64,000 nucleotides of DNA, taken from assembly GCF_900109925.1 (NCBI RefSeq), contig NZ_FOBW01000005.1, positions 186,001 through 250,000 on the forward strand. The letters are read 5' to 3'. Positions 53,849-61,804 of this stretch are shown in pieces. The position numbers were made by a program, and so were the translations under genes. Below the pieces are notes generated by a model. It worked only from the letters and a program-made list of their open reading frames with translations, was not told where the DNA came from and made no database searches. The stretch comes from Mesobacillus persicus. Its GTDB lineage: Bacteria; Bacillota; Bacilli; Bacillales; Cytobacillaceae. How positions within the stretch are numbered: the stretch's first letter is position 1; each line of letters starts with the position of its first letter.

Positions 53849-54094
53849 CCCTTTAACTAACTTCAATTAAGAGTTTTTTAAAGAACTACCTTTTTATGAA
53901 ATTGAAAATATGTTTAAAATTCCCCTTCCTAAAAAAGAAACGGGGTATGTATGAACGAGCGAGCATCGATTTACGTAATTCTTCCAATCTTATCTTTTAG
54001 ATACCTTTTCATCCAGTCCATATATGAAATATATGTAAAGAATGCTAAAGCCCTAAATGATTAAAAAGGTAAAAAAGCGTCTATCGATTATTAA
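53849..54094 (-). promoter_or_regulatory. Transcribed leader upstream of the dabBA terminator
   Basis: From the promoter at 54101-54129 to dabB lies about 400 nt with no open frame, ending in the terminator at 53771-53848. It includes small hairpins (CCCCGTTTCTTTTTTAGG, AAGGGG). No T-box, TPP, SAM, purine or other class that I know is recognisable. The layout is that of transcription attenuation or an unknown riboswitch. Confidence 0.5.
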
Positions 54095-54100
54095 TTTTAA

Positions 54101-54129
54101 ATTTTATGCCAAATTCACGAAATTGTCAA
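54101..54129 (-). promoter_or_regulatory. Sigma-A-type promoter directed towards dabBA
   Basis: TTGACA (54124-54129) and TAAAAT (54101-54106) on the - strand with exactly 17 bp between them; G at the extended spacer end is absent. The rest of 54130-54398 shows no gene. Confidence 0.8.
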
Positions 54130-54398
54130 CAAAAAAACTTAATTCGATAATGGAGATCAATTTTTCCTCCAAAAAACGGGATCAGTTGGGAGGAATTTAG
54201 AAAACCTTCATGACCATGGATTTAGTTTAATCAAGAGAGTTAAAAAAATACTAAAAAGAGAAAAAGACTCAATAAAATAAGACTAATGATAAATAAAAGG
54301 AATTTATTTACTTTTTATAGAATAGATTGATCAATATTCTTTAACCAACTGAAGAGAAATTGATATAATAAGAAAAAATTAGTATTGGGGGAGTACGG

Positions 54399-54953
54399 TT
54401 GCAAATACAAAGTTTTTCATTATTTTGGGAAATAATCATATATGGTGCTTTTATAGGTTTAATCTGTATGTTCCCAAAGTCAAGACAACTATATAAGGAA
54501 GCGTTTAATTTTAGCGTTTTGAATAACTTCCGAACTTATCTTCTAATCTTAATCGCATTCTCAACCATCTTTACCGCCAATTTAATCATTTTTAATCGTA
54601 GTTTATCATCAACATTCAATTTATTAACTAGTAGTGCTTCACGTACCGTGATGTTAGATCCTTTCGAGTTAGCCTCATTAATTATTGGCATAGTAATCAT
54701 AGCTCCAGTTTTTGAGGAATTGCTATTTAGAGTACCCTTATCCATTTGGATGAATAGAAGTTACCGTTTTTTTATAGCATTATTCATTTCTTCCATCTTA
54801 TTTGGACTATTGCATGCAGAATACCCAGTATTCGGATTCGTATTAGGGATGATTTTTGGGGTTGTATATAAATTATCTAAGTCCGTGGTTCCAGCTATAA
54901 TCACTCATTTTATTTGGAACGTATTTTCGCTCTACTATTTTAATTACTTATAA
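54399..54953 (+). CDS. CPBP-family intramembrane protease
   Basis: A 184-residue membrane protein with six predicted helices, of the CAAX protease and bacteriocin-processing (CPBP/Abi) family. Motif 1 is FEELLFRVPL (Glu-Glu and Arg), motif 2 is FGLLHAEYPVFGFVLGMIFG and motif 3 is AIITHFIWNVF, with all expected catalytic residues. The TTG start has GGGGGAG 6 nt upstream. Often linked to bacteriocin self-immunity or peptide maturation; no bacteriocin gene is nearby. Confidence 0.9.
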   Translation: MQIQSFSLFWEIIIYGAFIGLICMFPKSRQLYKEAFNFSVLNNFRTYLLILIAFSTIFTANLIIFNRSLSSTFNLLTSSASRTVMLDPFELASLIIGIVIIAPVFEELLFRVPLSIWMNRSYRFFIALFISSILFGLLHAEYPVFGFVLGMIFGVVYKLSKSVVPAIITHFIWNVFSLYYFNYL

Positions 54954-55552
54954 ATTAATAGTAGAGGTAGTTATTTGAATTGAAATACAGCCAACTCTAG
55001 TTGGATAAGGCTTTTTTTTAATATGCGTATAAACTTCACAAGCATCAACATCCCAAGTCAATTACCGGAAAGTCCTGCACCCGTAGTCGCAATTTCATTT
55101 AAAAAAACATCCTCCTGATTACATACGAGCATTCCCTTTTGACTATAGAGGAGATCCCTTCTTACTTGGTGGGGGGCCTGGCGCCTGTTCCTTTCTTATG
55201 AAAGTGGAAAAAAGCAGGGCACATATGCCCTGCTCTTATCGCTTTGATTAATTACCTTCTTTGATACGTAACAATAATAGACGGAGAAATTCCGCTTAAT
55301 TTGGAAATAGCATTGAAAATGGCTTAAATAACCGGGGAAATTCCGACTATTCACTCGAAAAACGTTAAAAAGGAGGGTTTATTAGTGGATAAGCGGAAAA
55401 TCTTCCCTTATTTTCCCCAAAACGAGCTCCATTCCGAAAATAACCGGAAAAACTCCGTTTATTCCCATTTCGATGCCTAGCACTACCCAAATCGTTCCAG
55501 CTTCAACTAAAATGAATTCCCTTGAAAAAAGGACTTTAAACCCTTTTCCCCC
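54954..55552. repeat. Intergenic cluster of degenerate palindromic repeats
   Basis: No gene. Between about 55262 and 55470 at least four short palindromic units occur, each of the form (T)AA-C/G-GG(A)-A/T run-TCCG/CC-TTATT (for example GACGGAGAAATTCCGCTTAA, AACCGGGGAAATTCCGACTA, AACCGGAAAAACTCCGTTTA). A related set occurs at 61500-61690. Near 55170 there is a GGCCTGGCGCC fragment like the third repeat family. Confidence 0.6.
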
Positions 55553-55864
55553 TTAAACGATATCTTTCCATTCATCACTTTGTTTTAATTCATTATATGA
55601 TTTGCTAAGGATTTCAACTTCTTTGATTTCAATACCTCGACTGTACAAAGTATCAGGGTCAATATGGAGATCCTCTGGCCAAGCTACAGTTCCGGCATCT
55701 TTATCAATATAAACCTTTTTAAACTCCTCGGGATTATGTAATTTCTCTAGTACCCCTTCCATCGATGGCTTAATATCTACAAGTCGCTTTTCCCCATTAT
55801 CAAATTCACAGATAAGCCATCCATCAAGGATTGGAAGTGGTCTCGCCTTCAAAATTTCACGCAT
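55553..55864 (-). CDS. DUF2442 domain protein
   Basis: A 103-residue protein. The typical DUF2442 pattern is LPILDGWLICEFDNGEKRLV then DIKPSMEGVLEKLHNPEEFK and KDAGTVAWPEDLHIDPDTLY. Small proteins of this family occur next to DUF4160 and are thought to form a toxin-antitoxin-like unit. GGGAGGTG lies 6 nt before the ATG. It is the second gene of the pair, 15 nt after DUF4160. Confidence 0.9.
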   Translation of the reverse strand: MREILKARPLPILDGWLICEFDNGEKRLVDIKPSMEGVLEKLHNPEEFKKVYIDKDAGTVAWPEDLHIDPDTLYSRGIEIKEVEILSKSYNELKQSDEWKDIV

Positions 55865-55879
55865 ATTTTTTACACCTCC

Positions 55880-56143
55880 CTAATAGAGCGGTGGAATGCT
55901 TTGGGGAACGACTCCCCTTCTGCAATCCTCCCACGGCTTCATAATATCATTTCTATTCTTCTCAAGCCAAATGTGTATATCACGTTCTTTATTCCTAGGA
56001 AGGAGCTTATCCCCTTTCAAATATTCGCCAGTAATGATGTTCAATCTAGTTTTATCATTCCCTCGCACATGAAAATGTGGTGGTTCATGATCATCGAAAT
56101 AAATATAAATTGTCATCCCTCCGAATTTACTTATACTGGGCAC
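55880..56143 (-). CDS. DUF4160 domain protein
   Basis: An 87-residue protein with the DUF4160 signature GMTIYIYFDDHEPPHFHVRG and ILTGEY-like INIITG region, then RDIHIWLEKNRNDIMKPWED. GTG start with AAGAGGAT upstream. The HxPPHFHV motif could bind metal. With DUF2442 it forms a conserved two-gene unit of unknown biochemical function. Confidence 0.9.
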   Translation of the reverse strand: MPSISKFGGMTIYIYFDDHEPPHFHVRGNDKTRLNIITGEYLKGDKLLPRNKERDIHIWLEKNRNDIMKPWEDCRRGVVPQSIPPLY

Positions 56144-56394
56144 AAAAATCCTCTTTATAAGGTAGTAAACATTTTAATGTGAAATTTTAAAGTATTGGCT
56201 GGAATTTTAAAGGAGCAAAGTGGATATTAAAATTGAAGTTTTTAAAGAGGGAGATAGTGGCAAAAAAACATCCAGCCATCGGAGATAAATAGGCAGTACT
56301 AACTCAATCGTACTATGTAAGGTGAATGGAAGGACGAGGTCTATATAAACAAATTTCGAATTTTGACTTCCCTGTACACACCTAAATTTAAAAA
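56144..56394. other. No gene seen
   Basis: A/T-rich spacer upstream of the DUF4160 gene. No recognisable signals beyond possible promoter-like A/T tracts. Confidence 0.5.
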
Positions 56395-56433
56395 GTGCCA
56401 GGCACCATCCAGAATCTGGATGGTGCCTGGCAC
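56395..56433. repeat. Third hairpin repeat family, copy 2
   Basis: GTGCCAGGCACCATCCAGA and TCTGGATGGTGCCTGGCAC form a 19-bp perfect palindrome around one A. It lies 15 bp after the ykoC stop. Confidence 0.95.
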
Positions 56434-56448
56434 TTCTACTTTAACTCC

Positions 56449-57228
56449 TCAAAATTGTTTCCCAAAAATATTCAAAAACCCAAGCTGATAAGACAAAAAC
56501 ACACTCACAAAGAACATCACAAAGAAAACACTGACAAACACCCAGTCACGTTTATGGATGGTCATTTCGTGATAATGGGTTCGATTGGGTTCTCCGGTAA
56601 AGCCTTTTGATTCCATCGCAAGCGCTACTCGTTCCGCTTTGCGGATGGCATTGGCTAAAAGCGGAATCGCATAGCGGCGAAACTGATGCAAACGTTCCTT
56701 CATTCCCCTTGCTCTCCCTACCCCGCGTATGCGATGGGCTTGCCTTAACACTTGAAGCTCATAACGAAATGTCGGGAGAAAGCGATAACCCGCTAAAATC
56801 CCGAATGTTAATTTCGGCGGCAGCTTACATTGCTGCATTAAACTCAACATAAACTTCGTTGAGTCCGTCGTTAAAATAAACAATAAGGACAACGCGGCAA
56901 ACGAAAGGGAACGTAACCCTAGTGAGATTCCCGCCCAAAAGCTTTCTGAAGTGACTTGAAACGACCAAATCGAAAATAAAACATCCCCACCTGAAAAAGC
57001 CTCGCTAGGATGGAGCATCGTCATCCAGGCAAAACTTACCGCTAATAGAAGAAACGGTGAAAAAATCACTAACCAGCGCTTGAATGCCACTTTGCTGAAT
57101 AGAAAGGTTACTAGAATCGTAAATACTAAATAAATAGACGGTGTCAGCGGATCGTATGTAACGGCTAGGAGCAGTGCCGGAATCAAGACAGCAAAAGCCT
57201 TCATAGTTGGATTAATGGATGTTAGCAT
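56449..57228 (-). CDS. ykoC: ECF-type transporter transmembrane subunit for a thiamine precursor
   Basis: EcfT-like protein of about 259 residues with five membrane helices. It couples the substrate subunit to the ATPase. The family signature is seen in FLPTFRYELQVLRQAHRIRG followed by VGRARGMKERLHQFRRYAIP and ALAMESKGFTG (Ala-Arg-Gly-type coupling helix). The ATG at 57228 overlaps ykoD by 17 nt with AAGGAG upstream; the longer frame is inside ykoD. Member of ykoFEDC, which imports hydroxymethylpyrimidine-type thiamine precursors. Confidence 0.9.
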   Translation of the reverse strand: MLTSINPTMKAFAVLIPALLLAVTYDPLTPSIYLVFTILVTFLFSKVAFKRWLVIFSPFLLLAVSFAWMTMLHPSEAFSGGDVLFSIWSFQVTSESFWAGISLGLRSLSFAALSLLFILTTDSTKFMLSLMQQCKLPPKLTFGILAGYRFLPTFRYELQVLRQAHRIRGVGRARGMKERLHQFRRYAIPLLANAIRKAERVALAMESKGFTGEPNRTHYHEMTIHKRDWVFVSVFFVMFFVSVFLSYQLGFLNIFGKQF

Positions 57229-58927
57229 GCGCCCGCTCAGCTCCTTGTTGTTTGGTGTTTTCAAGTAACTGATTGATTCTCACGCGGAAAGGGAGTCTGA
57301 GTTTCGCCTCTTGGACAATGTCCGGTCTCTCCCATAGTTCATCCGGTTGGCCGTTAAAAACCACTGTCCCGTCGCCAACGACATACACTCTTTCACAATA
57401 AGCATCGACAAGATCCATATCGTGGGTCACAAAAACAATCGCTGTCCCTTGATGTTGGAATGTTTGAATCATGTTCATCAATTCTGCGGTTGTTTGTGCA
57501 TCTTGGCCAAATGTCGGTTCATCGAACAATAATACCCTTGGTGTCTCCGCTAACATCGTCGCCACACTAAGACGGCGTTTTTGCCCACCACTTAAGGCAA
57601 AGGGATTGCTCCATTTATGAGCAGTTAAATGGAAACGTTGGAGCAACCGAGTCACGTTATGTTCGATTTGATCTTGGTCTACACCGTTTAATTTCATTCC
57701 AAACGCCAATTCATCGTAAACCGTATCGGTAATCAATTGATGCTCAGGGTTTTGAAACACATACCCCATTACCTGTCTCATTTCCCGCTCAGACCACGCT
57801 TCGTACTTCTTATTTAACAGCAAACGACTTCCACTTTTGGGCTTTAATAACCCGGACATTCCCTGCAATAACGTCGACTTTCCTGCCCCGTTTTTCCCTA
57901 CAATCGCGATGAGTTCTCCGGAGGAAAGAGAAAGATTCATTTCTTTTAAAATGGATTGTTTTCCCCGAGCTAACGAGACATGATTTAAAGATAAAACCTC
58001 ACCCAACTCATTAGCACGTTGGTCGGATGGGGGACTGTTTTTACGGGAGGGAATCATCGTTTCACCAGTAGCATCCATCCACGCAACCAAGCTTGTTTCA
58101 GAAAGAGGACGATTGGTTTCATCCACCTTTCCATCATGTAGATCAAGAACGGTTTCAACGATTCTCGGGAGATGGACCCCCTCTGCTTTTAACAGGTCGG
58201 CTTCGTTGTAAAATACATCCTCGGGAGTCCCTTCCAACAGAATGTTTCCATTCCTACTAAGGGCGATTACCCGGTCCACCATGTGAAGATAATCATCTAA
58301 CTGATGCTCAATGATGAACAGGGAAAATTTCCGCTCTTTTTTTAACGAATAGATTAATTCAATCAATTCAAAGCGCGAAGCTGGATCCAGGTTTGCTGTC
58401 GGTTCATCCAAGATTAATAACTTTGGATTTAAAAGCAGAACGGAAGCCAGGGCGACCTTTTGCTTCTTCCCGCCTGATAATTCATGGATTGGGCGATGTT
58501 TCTCTTCGGTGAGCCCAACAGCATGTAAAATGTCGTCAATCTTCCCGCTCATCTCTTCTCGTGGTGTTTTTATATTTTCTAACGTAAACGCTAACTCATT
58601 TTCGACCGTCACCATACAAAACTGACTTTCGGGGTCTTGAAACACCACCCCAATTTCTTGGTTGATTTCTCCCTTTTTAAAATGACTTAAAGCTGTTCCG
58701 TTATAAAAAATATCACCTCTAGCATTTCCCTCTATTCCTTCAGGGTAAAGGCCATTTAAGCAAAGAGAGAGGGAACTTTTTCCCGACCCGCTTGGTCCAA
58801 TCAAAAGAATCGTTTCTTGTTGATGGATAGTAAATGATAGATTTTTTAAAATATGATCTTTGTCAGAGTCATAGCCAAACGAGAAATTCTCGACAGAGAG
58901 GAGTCGCTTATGATGCTTTATGCTCAC
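57212..58927 (-). CDS. ykoD: Energy-coupling ABC ATPase with two nucleotide-binding domains
   Basis: A 571-residue double ATPase. The first half has Walker A GPSGSGKSS near 44, signature LSGGKKQKVALASVLLLNP and DEPT. The second half has GKNGAGKST, signature LSGGQKRRLSVATMLAE and FDEPT. It drives uptake with YkoC (EcfT) and YkoE (substrate subunit). The GTG start with AAGGAGTGG upstream overlaps ykoE by 20 nt. Regulation by the TPP riboswitch upstream of ykoF. Confidence 0.95.
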   Translation of the reverse strand: MSIKHHKRLLSVENFSFGYDSDKDHILKNLSFTIHQQETILLIGPSGSGKSSLSLCLNGLYPEGIEGNARGDIFYNGTALSHFKKGEINQEIGVVFQDPESQFCMVTVENELAFTLENIKTPREEMSGKIDDILHAVGLTEEKHRPIHELSGGKKQKVALASVLLLNPKLLILDEPTANLDPASRFELIELIYSLKKERKFSLFIIEHQLDDYLHMVDRVIALSRNGNILLEGTPEDVFYNEADLLKAEGVHLPRIVETVLDLHDGKVDETNRPLSETSLVAWMDATGETMIPSRKNSPPSDQRANELGEVLSLNHVSLARGKQSILKEMNLSLSSGELIAIVGKNGAGKSTLLQGMSGLLKPKSGSRLLLNKKYEAWSEREMRQVMGYVFQNPEHQLITDTVYDELAFGMKLNGVDQDQIEHNVTRLLQRFHLTAHKWSNPFALSGGQKRRLSVATMLAETPRVLLFDEPTFGQDAQTTAELMNMIQTFQHQGTAIVFVTHDMDLVDAYCERVYVVGDGTVVFNGQPDELWERPDIVQEAKLRLPFRVRINQLLENTKQQGAERAHANIH

Positions 58928-59513
58928 GTTTGGACTGCCACTCCTTTCCTAACGCATAGCTTCTTAAGACACCCGTGTCTGCTAATCTTTCCGTAATCCA
59001 TTTCCCTAGTAAACCAGCAATCAAAGCCCCACTAATCACCCGAACAATTAGCATCGAGCTAAGCAGCGGAAGAGATAATGCAAGGTATCCAGAATGGTAC
59101 AAGCCCCAGATAAAGCTGAATACTGCTGCACCAATTCCCGCAGCTACGAGAACACCTGTAGAGAAATTTCGATACTTTGTTGCAGCAAAAGCCGTCTCGG
59201 CTCCAAGTCCTTGAATTAAGGCGGAAACGATTAACATCGGACCGGCTGGTGAACCCATTAACACTTGAACACCCCCAGCAATGGTTTCGGAGATGAGGGC
59301 CGCCCCAGGCTTACGAATGATATAGGCCGTGATGATCGAAACGATAAACCAAATCCCAAAGATCACTTCATATCCAAATGGTCCTAAGCCAAATGGTGTT
59401 AAAACGTTAGTAAGACCCGTACCTACGGTGAAAAAGAAGAGGTAAATGACGGCAAATACAACACCGAGGATTGCCATTAAAACAATTTCACGCAAATTCC
59501 ATTTATTTGTCAT
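58908..59513 (-). CDS. ykoE: Substrate-binding membrane subunit for a thiamine precursor
   Basis: A 201-residue membrane protein with about six helices (WNLREIVLMAILGVVFAVIY; GPFGYEVIFGIWFIVSIITA). It is the S-component of the ECF-type transporter, related to YkoE/ThiW-like families, and probably binds hydroxymethylpyrimidine or thiamine degradation products. GGAGATC upstream of the ATG. It is 109 nt after ykoF. Confidence 0.93.
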   Translation of the reverse strand: MTNKWNLREIVLMAILGVVFAVIYLFFFTVGTGLTNVLTPFGLGPFGYEVIFGIWFIVSIITAYIIRKPGAALISETIAGGVQVLMGSPAGPMLIVSALIQGLGAETAFAATKYRNFSTGVLVAAGIGAAVFSFIWGLYHSGYLALSLPLLSSMLIVRVISGALIAGLLGKWITERLADTGVLRSYALGKEWQSKREHKAS

Positions 59514-59622
59514 TTCGTAGATCTCCTTAAAATGTATTTTCGTATTTTACAATCGTGGTTAATCCCCACTTAAATGCCCTTCCCCCCTACACAAGCAAGG
59601 AGGAAGAGCCCACTAATAGATG

Positions 59623-60225
59623 TTATTTGTCTTTCTTTGATGGACTGTTCGCCGAAATCGCTGCGGTCATCGTCACATGGCTTCGTTCATGGGTTTTAGA
59701 CGCATTCACAAACGACTGCTCAAGGGTTTTAAATACATCATTGGCATCTCCATCAAGGCGGGACGCATAATGAACACCTTTCGTGAACGTGCCGTGATCC
59801 TTGGCCACCTCCACCTGGTCAGCAATGACTTGCATATAGTCTGGATTGTTCATCGGATAAAGGGCAAATTGAGTCGCCACCTCTACCTTTTCTTTGCTAG
59901 AAGCTTCTTCATTCAAGCGCTCATCGTTCTCTGACATATAGCTATCCCCCTCGGTATCTCCAGGGCAACCAACCGAAAACGTTCCATTAAAAACAGTATG
60001 TACCCCCGTTTTGGCCGCATGGATAAAAATCGCCTTGGCCACATCAAAGACATGCTCACTACGTCCGCGAATACATGTCGTTACATCATCCGTTTCCATC
60101 CAAACCTTGCTTGTATCGACCTCATTTAATGCCGTTAAAATCACATCCACAAAACGATCTGTCATCGGATAAATTGAAAAACGACACCCTACGATTCTAC
60201 TTGTTCCACAACTTAAACCTTGCAT
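59623..60225 (-). CDS. ykoF: Thiamine/HMP-binding protein YkoF
   Basis: A 200-residue cytoplasmic protein with two tandem ferredoxin-like repeats: the first begins RIVGCRFSIYPMTDRFVDVI, the second begins VEVATQFALYPMNNPDYMQV. B. subtilis YkoF binds thiamine and hydroxymethylpyrimidine. TAGGAGGAAA lies 6 nt before the ATG. It is the first gene after the TPP riboswitch. Confidence 0.95.
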   Translation of the reverse strand: MQGLSCGTSRIVGCRFSIYPMTDRFVDVILTALNEVDTSKVWMETDDVTTCIRGRSEHVFDVAKAIFIHAAKTGVHTVFNGTFSVGCPGDTEGDSYMSENDERLNEEASSKEKVEVATQFALYPMNNPDYMQVIADQVEVAKDHGTFTKGVHYASRLDGDANDVFKTLEQSFVNASKTHERSHVTMTAAISANSPSKKDK

Positions 60226-60298
60226 ACTTGTTTCCTCCTAAACTTTTATTTGTCCGTTTCGCCTTAGATATTAGGGGTGCCTAGTCTCCCAAGAACGC

Positions 60299-60332
60299 AA
60301 AAAACTGCATTCTCCAAATAGGAAAATGCAGT
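60299..60332 (-). terminator. Riboswitch expression-platform terminator
   Basis: On the - strand ACTGCATT pairs with AATGCAGT and is followed by TTTTTTGC. It lies between the TPP aptamer and ykoF, as expected of termination control. Confidence 0.9.
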
Positions 60333-60375
60333 GATAGTCAAAATTAATTAAAATCTAATAAATAGAAGACGCCAC

Positions 60376-60466
60376 TTGCACTTCCCCACGCTAGTATTAC
60401 CTAGTTCAGGTCCAGAGGGTCAGCAGGAATTTCACCCGCCTCTCAGCAATAAAGCACCCCTAGTGC
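60376..60466 (-). ncRNA. TPP riboswitch aptamer (THI element)
   Basis: Read on the - strand it shows the conserved blocks GGGGTGC, CTGAGAGGCGGG, TGACCCTCTGGACCTGAACT, GGTAATACTAGCGTGGGGAA. These make up the THI box. When TPP is bound the terminator downstream forms and ykoFEDC is turned off. Confidence 0.97.
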
Positions 60467-60492
60467 GAAACGAATATTCATTTGTCTCACTA

Positions 60493-60520
60493 ATTGTACG
60501 ATAAATCTAAGTGTTTGCAA
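60493..60520 (-). promoter_or_regulatory. Promoter of the ykoFEDC riboswitch transcript
   Basis: On the - strand TTGCAA (60515-60520) and TACAAT (60493-60498) with 16 bp between them; the aptamer starts about 25 nt downstream. Confidence 0.65.
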
Positions 60521-60683
60521 ATAAAAAAATTTTCAAGCGACCTTTTTGGATGGTTGTACTTTAGCGGCGAGCTACTGATTTAAGTAGGTTTATAAGCTGT
60601 TTTTTTAACGGTAAAAAAAATTAAGAAACTTTTTATTACCACTATTCGTATATTTATTATTCAAACAATAAGGGGGATACCTC

Positions 60684-61193
60684 TTGAAACATGCCCTACC
60701 ACTTTTAGTAGTGATGATTATTGGCCTACTTACTGCTTGTTCTAATGAAGTAAATCAATCGCAAGAGGTGATTGCTAATTATCCTGAAGCAATTACTGAA
60801 AGGATTGAAGAACTTCCTGAAGCAATTAGAAAGAATTTAGTCGTCCCTTCAAAATTACCTGAGTCTTTTCATGTAATTGATTTTGGATATACTAGCGACC
60901 CTCCGAATGACCCGAATGGAAAGATTATTCTTACTAACTTCATCTATTCTGGAGATCATGCCCAACTTTTGCTCAACACCATGTATGGAGATTCTGTAAG
61001 TTATACAAATGAAAAAAATAGTGAAACGGTTACTTTAGATAACGGAATTGTGGCAAAGGTTGGTGATTTTAGTTTACGATGGGGGAACGAGGATGGAAGT
61101 TATCACGAGTTAGCGTTACTATTTCCCCCTGATGTGACAGAAACGGAAATGACGATAGATGATTTAATAGAGATCGCAAATTCAATGGATTAG
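60684..61193 (+). CDS. Exported lipoprotein, possibly DUF4367-like
   Basis: A 169-residue protein with a signal peptide MKHALPLLVVMIIGLLTAC (lipobox LTAC; acylated Cys19). The mature part resembles DUF4367-like domains: AIRKNLVVPSKLPESFHVID, GNEDGSYHELALLFPPDVTE, TEMTIDDLIEIANSMD. Expected on the outer face of the membrane. The TTG start has AAGGGGGAT 6 nt upstream. Monocistronic, possibly with the next small gene. Confidence 0.8.
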   Translation: MKHALPLLVVMIIGLLTACSNEVNQSQEVIANYPEAITERIEELPEAIRKNLVVPSKLPESFHVIDFGYTSDPPNDPNGKIILTNFIYSGDHAQLLLNTMYGDSVSYTNEKNSETVTLDNGIVAKVGDFSLRWGNEDGSYHELALLFPPDVTETEMTIDDLIEIANSMD

Positions 61194-61278
61194 TGATCTA
61201 ATTAGCTATCATTCTACCTTATTATTTAAAATTTACATACTCGTATGAGAGATTCCACAAGTTAAGAGGTGTGGCACT

Positions 61279-61485
61279 ATGATGTTTATAGTTGGCATTC
61301 TATTTATTTTCGTTGGTTTCTATATGGTAGCAATCCCCGCCGTGCTTTGGGATCTAACAGAGAGCTGGAAATCAAAGGACGCAAGGGAACCATCGACTTT
61401 TTATATTTGGGTTTCGAGGATTGGCGGGATATTTTTAATCCTTATAGGTATCGCTGGGATTGTCGAAATGTTTATTTTAATGTAG
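61279..61485 (+). CDS. DUF6199-like small membrane protein
   Basis: A 68-residue protein with two membrane helices (MFIVGILFIFVGFYMVAIPA; WVSRIGGIFLILIGIAGIVE) and the link DLTESWKSKDAREPSTFYIW, which matches the DUF6199 pattern. AAGAGGTG lies 8 nt before the ATG. Function unknown. The overlapping longer frame in another phase (61269-61598) is rejected. Confidence 0.75.
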   Translation: MMFIVGILFIFVGFYMVAIPAVLWDLTESWKSKDAREPSTFYIWVSRIGGIFLILIGIAGIVEMFILM

Positions 61486-61499
61486 TACTCCAAATAAGA

Positions 61500-61690
61500 A
61501 GGCTTAGCGAAAGTAAAATAACGGGAGTTTTTACCGTTAAATGCCGAAGGGAGCTCTTTTCGTGTGATATAAGGGGAGATTTTCCCGCTATCAGATAGAA
61601 ATGCCTCCCTTTTCGCGTTTCTCGAACAAGTAGCGGGAATTTCTCCCCTTATTTAAGCCATTTGCAATGTTATTTGCTATTTAAGGGGAA
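61500..61690. repeat. Second cluster of degenerate palindromic repeats
   Basis: Four units, for example AACGGGAGTTTTTACCGTTA, AAGGGGAGATTTTCCCGCTA, TAGCGGGAATTTCTCCCCTT and AAGGGGAATTTTTCCCTTTA. Related in form to those at 55262-55470. The stretch 61486-61762 has no gene. Confidence 0.65.
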
Positions 61691-61762
61691 TTTTTCCCTT
61701 TATTTATTGTAAGTGTCAGAGCAGAGAGTGGGGATACAAGGCTACTTTATGTTCATTTCAAA

Positions 61763-61791
61763 AGAGCAGGCGCACAATCTGCGCCTGCTCT
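61763..61791 (-). terminator. Terminator of mmsA
   Basis: AGAGCAGGCGCA and TGCGCCTGCTCT form a 12-bp perfect stem with a 5-nt loop. On the - strand TTTTG follows. Confidence 0.85.
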
Positions 61792-61804
61792 AAAAAAGAT
61801 AATA

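Noticed and set aside
54954-55552. Hidden small genes in the repeat-rich gap
   Set aside because: All frames are short, interrupted, and without ribosome binding sites.
61269-61598. 109-codon frame overlapping the DUF6199 gene
   Set aside because: It runs into degenerate repeats; the alternative frame has a membrane protein with a good ribosome binding site.
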